Positions 33,583 to 39,446 of a stretch of 39,446 bases of DNA are shown here, in pieces. The position numbers were made by a program, and so were the translations under genes. Each line of letters starts with the position of its first letter. Within the stretch, counting starts at the first letter, position 1. The notes beneath the pieces are model-generated. The model did not search any database. It was not told where the DNA came from and saw nothing but the letters and a program-made list of their open reading frames with translations. This DNA comes from Ruminococcus sp. (GTDB lineage Bacteria > Bacillota > Clostridia > Oscillospirales > Ruminococcaceae). The DNA is taken from assembly GCA_024403995.1 (NCBI GenBank), contig JAKSQT010000013.1, positions 1 through 39,446 on the forward strand, given 5' to 3'.

Positions 33583-35028
33583 TTACCAGTCTGAATCCCA
33601 GTCGTAGGAGTCGCTGTCCCAAGTGTCATCGCTGTCCCAGTCATAATCATAATCATAATCATCGTCATCATAATCGTAACTGCGGTTTGCTTCTTCTGCG
33701 GCACGGTTTTCTTCTTCGATATAGCTTGAATAGAAGCCTGTGTCTTCAAAATCAGTGATCTGAGTTTCAGAATTCCATGTCGGAGTGTAGTAGAAGTCAA
33801 CGGTTTTTGAAGCGTGCTGCAGATCGTCAGGCAGTTCGGAAGCAGCGATAGCCTCCCAGTCCTCATCAGGTGAATAATAATACCAGCCTGTGGAACTGTC
33901 GCCGTAAAGATGATAGTAATAGCTGTCATCATAATGATAATAGCCTCTGTCAACGGCATTATCGATAGCCTTGTCCTTAAAGAATACTGTATTGCTGAAA
34001 TCCGTGACATTAAGATCGTCCGAAAATGTTTCCGAGATGAAAAACTCGTTTGCTTTTGAAGAATGCCATAATAATTCCGGAAGTTCTTCTATATTTACGG
34101 CAGTCCAGTCATCTGAGAAAGAGTACCAGCCTGTGTTGTATTTATCGTAAAAATGATAGAAAACATTGTCCTCGGATTTGAAATATCCTTCCTTTATCCA
34201 GAAACCTGCATCAATATCTTTTTGATAGATCGAATTTGCAAAATCTTCGCATTGATATTCTTCATCCCATAGAAGACCGAGAAAATATTTTTTTGAAGGC
34301 TTTTTAGTTCTCATTTCTTCCGGCATGATATCAATATTTATCGGCTCAGACCATTTCTTTTCATCATCAAGATATCTGTACCAGTTATATCCGTCCTCGT
34401 TATAGCTTTTGTAGCAGTAGTAATAATATGAATCATCATATTTATAATATCCGGTTTTTGGATCTTTGCCGAAAATCAAAAGACCTATGGCGACAACCAG
34501 AAAAATAATGAAACATAAGATTGGCATACATATCAGATAGACGAGCATCTGTCCTATTCCCGTACCAAACATGACATCCTTGACCGCATCAAATGCATCT
34601 TCAAGCTTTTCACCGACGCTTTCGCCGACAGAACTTTTTAAGGCATCATTGCGTTTTTTCTGGTCAATGATCTGCTCTTTCAGTTTGGTATAGATCTCGT
34701 TTACTGCATATGCTTCATCTGTGCCCTCATATCTTATAGCTCTTTCGCCCGATGCCTTGTTTTTATAGACGATGAAATTTCCTGATATTTTATCCTGATA
34801 AATTCCGAAAGCCTTTGGCGATTTGCAGTTAACTCCGATAAAAAATCTTGTAACATTAGGCGGCGGAAGATGTCTGTCTGAATACCATTTTTTCAGTGCA
34901 GTGATAGTTTTCGGTTTGCCTTTTGAATCTTTGGCATTTTTATATGATGCATTTTCGCCTCCGCAGTCGGGGCATACCTTTTCAGAATCGTCGAAATAGT
35001 TTCCGCAGAAACTGCATTTTATCTTCAA
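33583..35028 (-). CDS. Zinc-ribbon membrane protein with Tyr/Trp-rich repeats, function unknown
   Basis: This 481-residue protein has an N-terminal zinc ribbon (CSFCG and CPDCG, residues 5-23). A domain at about 41-125 (LPPPNVTRFFIG, AFGIYQDK, YEGTDEAYAVNE) is shared with the next gene upstream, and one membrane helix spans about 162-187. Three tandem repeats of roughly 75-80 residues follow at about 193, 281 and 362, each with a GYYxYDDSYYYxxY start, GWY and DFxxTxF. The tail (451-481) is almost only Asp, Tyr, Trp and Ser. The start is TTG, seven bases after GAGGTGG. It is the last gene of a three-gene operon. The zinc ribbon would be cytoplasmic and the repeats outside if the helix runs N-in. 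No function is known to me. Confidence 0.72.
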   Translation of the reverse strand: MKIKCSFCGNYFDDSEKVCPDCGGENASYKNAKDSKGKPKTITALKKWYSDRHLPPPNVTRFFIGVNCKSPKAFGIYQDKISGNFIVYKNKASGERAIRYEGTDEAYAVNEIYTKLKEQIIDQKKRNDALKSSVGESVGEKLEDAFDAVKDVMFGTGIGQMLVYLICMPILCFIIFLVVAIGLLIFGKDPKTGYYKYDDSYYYYCYKSYNEDGYNWYRYLDDEKKWSEPINIDIMPEEMRTKKPSKKYFLGLLWDEEYQCEDFANSIYQKDIDAGFWIKEGYFKSEDNVFYHFYDKYNTGWYSFSDDWTAVNIEELPELLWHSSKANEFFISETFSDDLNVTDFSNTVFFKDKAIDNAVDRGYYHYDDSYYYHLYGDSSTGWYYYSPDEDWEAIAASELPDDLQHASKTVDFYYTPTWNSETQITDFEDTGFYSSYIEEENRAAEEANRSYDYDDDDYDYDYDWDSDDTWDSDSYDWDSDW

Positions 35029-35040
35029 CTTCGAGCCACC

Positions 35041-35430
35041 TCACTTTTTCTTAGCATTCAGCATTTTCTGCTGTAAAATTTCTGCTTTAAGCCGCTGAAA
35101 CATTTCATTTACTGCATATTCCTCGTCATTGCCCTCATAGTGAATGCATCTTTTTCCTGATGAAGTGTTCTTGTAAACGACGATATTTCCGCTGTTTGTA
35201 TCAAGGTAAATTCCGAAAGCACGTTCGCCCTTGTAATTTTCTCCGATAAAAAATCTCGTTACATTATAAGGCGGAAGCCCCTTGGACTTGTACCATTCTA
35301 TAAGTTCATCAATAGTATGCGGCTGATCAGCAGCGGTTCTGGCGATCGAATCGTTCTGTGCTCCACAGTTCGGGCATTTTGTCAGTGCTGCACTGAACAG
35401 ACTGCCGCAGTATTCACATTTTACTTCCAT
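35041..35430 (-). CDS. Small zinc-ribbon protein, paralogue of the larger zinc-ribbon gene product
   Basis: This protein of about 129 residues has a zinc ribbon (CEYCG and CPNCG) and the same following domain as its neighbour: LPPYNVTRFFIG, AFGIYLDTNSGNIVVYKNTSSGKR and YEGNDEEYAVNEMFQRLK. It has no membrane segment or repeats. The start is placed at the ATG that aligns with the paralogue's start, four bases after GGTGAG; an ATG at 35442 overlaps the stop codon of the preceding gene. Its own stop codon overlaps the ribosome site of the downstream gene. Tight packing and paralogy suggest the two zinc-ribbon proteins work together. The function is unknown. Confidence 0.72.
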   Translation of the reverse strand: MEVKCEYCGSLFSAALTKCPNCGAQNDSIARTAADQPHTIDELIEWYKSKGLPPYNVTRFFIGENYKGERAFGIYLDTNSGNIVVYKNTSSGKRCIHYEGNDEEYAVNEMFQRLKAEILQQKMLNAKKK

Positions 35431-35441
35431 ATCTCTCACCA

Positions 35442-36827
35442 TTATTCTTCTTCAAAATTTGTACAGCCCATATTCGTGAAGAAATTGCTGTAATCCTTTT
35501 TTCTCAGGCGGCGGATATTATCCATATAGTGTCTTACCGCAATAGAATCGTCAAGCTCTGTATATTCGCCTATTCTTTCGCAGAACGACTCGGTTTCTTC
35601 CATAAGCACCGAATAATAAAGTCTTTGTCTTAGCCATGTTTCCCTATGTGCAAGCACCTCGGAAAGATTTGTGACCGCAGTCAGCAATGCAGACAATGTT
35701 GTGGAAATAATACCGAAGATCAGGCATATTGCCGATGATGAATTTTTGCTTGAAAAAGCTGTGAATATCGCTGATGCGAGCGTTATCAGCACAGGCAGGG
35801 TATAAGTTGTAAGTGCAGTGTACCATCCGTGTTTTTTGCGGTGAGTATTTGCACTTTTGGAAACATCACGAATTTCCTGCATAACGCCGTCGAAGAAATC
35901 CTCATCAAAACTGTCGATACAGCCGTTTTCCACAAGATGATCCCAGTGCTTTCTGTAATAATCAAGCTTGATATTTTCAGCTTTCCAGCGTCCTTTGAGA
36001 GTTGTTTCTTCATGATCGGTGACAGACACTTCACGCTCGGATTCGGTATGTGAAAGGCTGTGCTGCATTTCATCAAGTAAGGGATACAGATATTTTTTCA
36101 GGAAATCATTTACTGTTTTGGAAATAAGAGCATCGATCTCATTACTTTTGATCGAAGCAGTGCTTGATCGCAGCGTTTCGGTGTTTCCGCTGCTGATATC
36201 TTCATCAGCTTTGCCGAACATAACAGATATCTCGTCATGCAGTTTTCTGTACCATGAGATCTGTTCGGCGTTTTCCGCATCAGCAAATTCGTCAACTGTA
36301 AGGAAATCGCTCATTTTCAAACCGTATTTCTGTTTATAGTAAGGATTGAGCTTTGTGTAGTCATTGTAGATGTCATGCCAGAAGTCTTTGCAGTTTATGA
36401 TTTTCAAAGTTTTATCGGGCTGTCTTTGCACAAAATGAGGCGCTTCAGCAGCCGTACCTGATACAAATGAAGCAATTCCCTTTATGTAATTTTCAAACTG
36501 AATATCGAGGTAAAGATGCAGCGCATATCCGATATACAGCGGTTCATCGAGGCGGAGACGGTGCTTTTTTATAAAATACTCCATATCAGGTGTTTTGAAA
36601 TATGAATATTTATCAGGGGCATAATGTGCTTTTCGGTTCATGGCATCCGCATCTTTGCAGGCTGCAAGCTTTGCGGCATCGGGAAGGACACTTCCTGTCA
36701 TGAATTTTTTTCTGTCGTTTTCGCTGAAAATCGGCGTGGAAATAGCGGGACATTTTTCTGATGCATATTTTTCTGCAAGCTGCATGGCTTTTATTCCGCA
36801 GGCTGAATGAATACTGTAACCCGGCAT
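35442..36827 (-). CDS. Zinc-dependent phospholipase C-like domain fused to a SLATT/DUF4231-like two-helix module
   Basis: The N-terminal part (about residues 1-200) has the pattern of the Zn_dep_PLPC family. H7 is in YSIHSACGIKAM, D50 in GSVLPDAA, H68 in AHYAPD, and H104 and D108 in GYALHLYLD, all possible metal ligands. A linker with charged and Ser-rich stretches follows. The C-terminal part has two hydrophobic helices at about 338-359 and 366-386, then the soluble helix ETWLRQRLYYSVLMEETESFCERIGEY. This resembles DUF4231/SLATT modules, which form membrane effectors in several nucleotide-signalling defence systems. AGGAGAG precedes the ATG. It heads the operon with the two zinc-ribbon genes. 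The domain calls rest on reading by eye. Confidence 0.6.
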   Translation of the reverse strand: MPGYSIHSACGIKAMQLAEKYASEKCPAISTPIFSENDRKKFMTGSVLPDAAKLAACKDADAMNRKAHYAPDKYSYFKTPDMEYFIKKHRLRLDEPLYIGYALHLYLDIQFENYIKGIASFVSGTAAEAPHFVQRQPDKTLKIINCKDFWHDIYNDYTKLNPYYKQKYGLKMSDFLTVDEFADAENAEQISWYRKLHDEISVMFGKADEDISSGNTETLRSSTASIKSNEIDALISKTVNDFLKKYLYPLLDEMQHSLSHTESEREVSVTDHEETTLKGRWKAENIKLDYYRKHWDHLVENGCIDSFDEDFFDGVMQEIRDVSKSANTHRKKHGWYTALTTYTLPVLITLASAIFTAFSSKNSSSAICLIFGIISTTLSALLTAVTNLSEVLAHRETWLRQRLYYSVLMEETESFCERIGEYTELDDSIAVRHYMDNIRRLRKKDYSNFFTNMGCTNFEEE

Positions 36828-36903
36828 TGGTTTCTCTCCTAAGCTTTTAGCAGCGCCGTTTGATTTTATGTGGAACTGCTATAAAAATTTCATGTAATAA
36901 TAT

Positions 36904-36932
36904 ATTATAACATATTTCAAAATAATGGTCAA
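36904..36932 (-). promoter_or_regulatory. Promoter of the zinc-ribbon/SLATT-like operon
   Basis: On the minus strand TTGACC and TATAAT are 17 bases apart, about 77 bases before the ATG. Confidence 0.75.
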
Positions 36933-37079
36933 GGATTATATTTGAATCACTGCACTGCTTATATGTGAATACAATTGATTGATATTAATTAGATATTACA
37001 AACACTGCAATAATTGTAGAAAAGGTGTAATAAATGAAGAATTTTCTGCGTTTTTTCCACCTTATTCGCAATAAATAGG

Positions 37080-37108
37080 TTGCAATTGAAAAAAATGTGT
37101 GATATAAT
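37080..37108 (+). promoter_or_regulatory. Possible promoter of the esterase gene
   Basis: TTGCAA at 37080-37085 and TATAAT at 37103-37108 are 17 bases apart. If used, the leader is about 330 bases and includes the whole family B element at 37185-37364. The stretch from 36933 to 37079 shows no gene. Confidence 0.45.
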
Positions 37109-37184
37109 GACAACATAAATGACTGCAAGTCAGTTTTTATACCGCCAATAGATATAACAGAAACGGCAGCAATATATTTTATTT

Positions 37185-37364
37185 TTAAGGCAACACCGCA
37201 CAAAGATTGTGCGGCAGAAACGCAGTTAGATTTTTCGTCAGATTGTACAGAAATTTTGCAGGCATACTGTCGTATGGCAAAGAATTTCTGTGCAAGATGA
37301 CGGAAAAGATACAAGTTTATGACGTACAAAGTCGTCAGACGTGCTTTGTGCGGTGTTGCCTTAA
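37185..37364. repeat. Family B MITE-like element, complete copy
   Basis: The 180-bp element has perfect 21-bp terminal inverted repeats containing GGCAACACCGCACAAAG, with TTAA at both outer ends. An internal inverted repeat pairs the stretch near 37237 (CGTCAGATTGTACAGAAATT) with the one near 37285-37303, so the whole element can fold on itself. It encodes no protein. The right half recurs exactly at 1-54, and shorter forms lie at 29785 and 39345. Confidence 0.85.
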
Positions 37365-37446
37365 TTAATATGTATGATTTAACTGATGTACCGACGGCTC
37401 TTCACTGTCGAAAAAATAAAGATGCAGTCAGAAGGAGGAATTGAAA

Positions 37447-39159
37447 ATGAAGAAGATGGTATCCATCACAACGGCAGCTGCAATATCTGCTCTCTCGGTT
37501 GCAGGCTGCTTCCCGACGGTTTATGCGGAAGAAACTGCAGATTACCAGCCGGAAACTGCAAATGTACTTTTTGCAGAGAGTATACCTGACAGTATTCCGC
37601 TGCTTGATGACGAAAGTGCTGATTACATCTTTCATGACTCATTCGAGGGCGGAGAGAACGGCTGGGGCGGCAGAGCATCAGAAACAGTTGCTTCATCCAC
37701 AAAAGCTGCATATCAGGGCAGCGGTTCACTTTATGTTTCCGGCAGAAGTGATTCGTGGAACGGTCCTATCAAGTCACTCGGTTCTGAATTTGCGGCAGGT
37801 GAAACTTACAGTTTCAGCTGCAACGTAATGTATGAGACAGGCTCGGCAGATGATCTGTTTCATTTCACCATGCAGTATGACGCAGGCGGCGAAACACATT
37901 ATGACAAAATAGCATCCGCAACAATTCCAAAGGGCGAATGGGGACAGCTTGCAAACAAGGAGTTCAAAATTCCTGACGGTGCCGAAAATATCTCAATATA
38001 CGCTGAAACTGACACAAGTAAGGTCTCTTTCTATATTGATGAGGTAATTGCAGCAAAGGCAGGTACAGAAATTAAGGGCGCAGTTCCGAGAACACTTCTT
38101 CTCGGTGATGTAAACTTTGATGGTCAGATCGATGCTCTTGATGTTGCTATGGCAAGAGACGGACTTATCAATGAGTTCAGCGATAAGCTTACAAAAAGTG
38201 CAGCAGACGTAGATAAGAGCACTGAATTTGAAATTAATGACCTCGTTCTCATTCAGGAATTTGCTCTTGGCAAAACAACGGAATTCCCTGACAATGCTCC
38301 TGAACTTCCGCCTGAGCCTGTATCCACATTTGAATATAATTCTGCTGTTTCATATCATGCAGCTCCTAATGACTATCTTGGCAACTGCTCGCAGAAGGGA
38401 ACGGTACACAAGGAAACATACAACAGCATCAACGGCAACAAGACACTTTATGTCTATACTCCGTACAACTATGATCCTGAAAAGAAGTATAATATCTTCT
38501 ATATCATGCACGGCGGCGGAGAAAATGAAAATACTGTTTTCGGAACAGATGTTGAGCTTGACAATATTCTTGACCATATGATCATGAACGGCGACCTTGA
38601 ACCGATGATAGTTGTTACACCTACATTCAACGGCGGCAACTGTTCTGCACAGAACTTCTATCAGGAATTCAGAGCAAATGTTGTACCGTTTGTTGAGGGC
38701 AAGTATTCAACATATGCAGAATCCACGGATGCCGCAGGTATTGAGGCTTCAAGAATGCACAGAGCATACGGCGGCTTCTCAATGGGCGGCGTTTCAACAT
38801 GGGCTGTAATGCAGAACTGTCTTGATATGGTTGGATATTTCATGCCTCTCAGCGGCGACCACTGGGATGGCAACTCTGCTCAGGAAAAGGCACAGTCAAT
38901 CGGAAATGCAATCAATAAAGCCGGTCTTACACCGAGAGATTACTTCATCTTTGCCGCTACAGGTTCAGATGATATCGCATATCCTAACATAAGTCCACAG
39001 GTTGAGGCAATGAAGCCGATGTCACAGTTTGTATATACTTCCGACTTCTCACAGGGTAACTTCTACTTCCTTGTAGCTCCGGGATTGACTCACTGGTGGG
39101 GATATGTAAGACATTATGTATATGATGCACTTCCTTATTTCTTCCATGAAAATCAGTAA
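37447..39159 (+). CDS. Cellulosomal CE1-type esterase with CBM22-like module and internal dockerin
   Basis: The 570-residue secreted protein starts with a signal peptide. Cleavage at VYA-EE is likely, but LSVAGC is also a possible lipobox. A CBM22-like module lies at about 58-207 (SFEGGENGWGGRA and SLYVSGRSDSWNGP). A dockerin at about 218-285 (LLGDVNFDGQIDALDVAMARDG and ADVDKSTEFEINDLVLIQEF) is followed by a CE1/esterase D-like alpha/beta hydrolase at about 300-570. That domain has the nucleophile Ser445 in GFSMGG and a probable catalytic His549 in GLTHWWG. Such enzymes remove ferulate or acetate from xylan. The dockerin differs clearly from that of the GH9 enzyme. The start is the ATG after AAGGAGGAATTG. 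Confidence 0.92.
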   Translation: MKKMVSITTAAAISALSVAGCFPTVYAEETADYQPETANVLFAESIPDSIPLLDDESADYIFHDSFEGGENGWGGRASETVASSTKAAYQGSGSLYVSGRSDSWNGPIKSLGSEFAAGETYSFSCNVMYETGSADDLFHFTMQYDAGGETHYDKIASATIPKGEWGQLANKEFKIPDGAENISIYAETDTSKVSFYIDEVIAAKAGTEIKGAVPRTLLLGDVNFDGQIDALDVAMARDGLINEFSDKLTKSAADVDKSTEFEINDLVLIQEFALGKTTEFPDNAPELPPEPVSTFEYNSAVSYHAAPNDYLGNCSQKGTVHKETYNSINGNKTLYVYTPYNYDPEKKYNIFYIMHGGGENENTVFGTDVELDNILDHMIMNGDLEPMIVVTPTFNGGNCSAQNFYQEFRANVVPFVEGKYSTYAESTDAAGIEASRMHRAYGGFSMGGVSTWAVMQNCLDMVGYFMPLSGDHWDGNSAQEKAQSIGNAINKAGLTPRDYFIFAATGSDDIAYPNISPQVEAMKPMSQFVYTSDFSQGNFYFLVAPGLTHWWGYVRHYVYDALPYFFHENQ

Positions 39160-39172
39160 CATATAAATTAAG

Positions 39173-39201
39173 GGCGGTACTGCGAAATTTGCAGTACCGC
39201 C
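39173..39201 (+). terminator. Hairpin after the esterase gene
   Basis: GGCGGTACTGC pairs perfectly with GCAGTACCGCC around a seven-base loop. No good T-tract follows. Confidence 0.65.
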
Positions 39202-39202
39202 T

Positions 39203-39343
39203 CAGTCTGTTGAAAAAGTCGAAATTATTTCGTTAAACAAGGGCTGTCGAGGACGCCAGCCCCTACAATTCAGCTATTCTTCGTTAATGTATTTGTAGGG
39301 GACGGCGTCCTCGACGTCCCCAAATAAGTTTTTTGACACGCTG
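39203..39343. repeat. Family D MITE-like element
   Basis: The imperfect ends are CAGTCTGTTGAAAAAGTC and AAGTTTTTTGACACGCTG. Inside, GTCGAGGACGCC at about 39246 and GGCGTCCTCGAC at about 39304 belong to a 28-bp inverted repeat with four mismatches (39241-39268 and 39293-39320). The GC-rich arms stand out from the AT-rich surroundings. No gene is inside. Confidence 0.72.
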
Positions 39344-39344
39344 G

Positions 39345-39377
39345 GGCAACACCGCACAAAGATTGTGCGGTGTTGCC
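39345..39377. repeat. Family B minimal copy: hairpin made of the two element ends
   Basis: GGCAACACCGCACAA, loop AGA, TTGTGCGGTGTTGCC form a perfect 15-bp stem. It looks like the two ends of the 180-bp element with the interior deleted. It lies one base from family D and overlaps the end of the next gene's transcript, where it may act as a terminator. Confidence 0.78.
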
Positions 39378-39446
39378 TTAATAGTTTTCAAGCGGTAATT
39401 CATTGCTTGTTGTGATGATATCCTCAGAATCGAAAACAATGATCTG
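39378..39446 (-). CDS. C-terminal end of a gene cut by the window edge
   Basis: On the minus strand the last 22 codons before a TAA read QIIVFDSEDIITTSNELPLE and then NY. The reading is open to the window end. The stop codon is formed by the TTAA at the edge of the family B hairpin. The acidic tail gives no family. Confidence 0.55.
   Translation of the reverse strand, partial: QIIVFDSEDIITTSNELPLENY

Noticed and set aside
36985-37329. A minus-strand open frame of 114 codons across the family B element
   Set aside because: Its composition follows the palindromic repeat and AT-rich spacer and no ribosome site is seen.
37185-37364. A CRISPR array or riboswitch at the family B element
   Set aside because: There are no direct repeats with unique spacers, and the symmetry is that of terminal inverted repeats shared with other sites.

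Overview
The window looks like a chromosomal segment of a cellulosome-producing Ruminococcus or a close relative (Firmicutes, Clostridia). The evidence is a GH9 endoglucanase ending in a Ruminococcus-type dockerin, a second dockerin protein combining a CBM22-like module with a CE1 esterase, AddAB rather than RecBCD, low-GC Gram-positive housekeeping genes, strong GGAGG-type ribosome binding sites and many TTGACA-17-TATAAT promoters. The species cannot be read from the sequence alone.

Layout. (1) 1-3.9 kb: a cell-wall amidase and a serine hydrolase on the minus strand, divergent from tyrA, which converges on and overlaps an RluA-type pseudouridine synthase. (2) 4.0-5.8 kb: a secreted protein with two GH25 muramidase domains. 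(3) 5.9-12.9 kb: the addB-addA operon for double-strand-break repair. (4) 13.3-16.7 kb: three D,D-peptidase-family genes in a row. The first is probably active; the second (VanY fold) and third (S11 fold) have lost catalytic residues. (5) 16.8-18.7 kb: pgi and a small P-loop protein. (6) 18.7-22.9 kb: conserved core genes, yceD-rpmF followed by DUF512-der-plsY. (7) 23.0-25.6 kb: an asparagine-synthase-like protein without its N-terminal cysteine, and a membrane-anchored transglutaminase-like protein. (8) 25.7-29.1 kb: the GH9 cellulosomal cellulase with an AraC regulator directly upstream on the same strand. (9) 29.2-29.5 kb: tRNA-Leu(GAG) and tRNA-Ser(GGA) under one strong promoter, with a terminator. 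(10) 29.9-33.3 kb: a MacA/MacB-like ABC export operon. (11) 33.6-36.8 kb: an unusual three-gene minus-strand operon. It encodes a zinc-dependent phospholipase C-like domain joined to a two-helix SLATT/DUF4231-like membrane module, followed by two paralogous zinc-ribbon proteins, one of which is membrane-anchored and carries Tyr/Trp-rich repeats. (12) 37.1-39.2 kb: the dockerin CE1 esterase. (13) The window ends inside a minus-strand gene whose last 22 codons are visible.

The intergenic spaces hold many small palindromic, MITE-like elements of at least four families, mostly abutting 3' ends of genes: family A at 5783, 22866 and 33301; family B at 1, 29785, 37185 and 39345; family C at 29607; family D at 39203. 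The A copy at 33301 carries a perfect 40-bp palindrome. One B copy lies in the probable 5' leader of the esterase gene, and another supplies the stop codon of the last, partial gene.

The best candidates for undescribed biology are the zinc-ribbon/SLATT-like operon, the series of degenerate D,D-peptidases beside an active one, and the glutaminase-dead asparagine-synthase-like protein.
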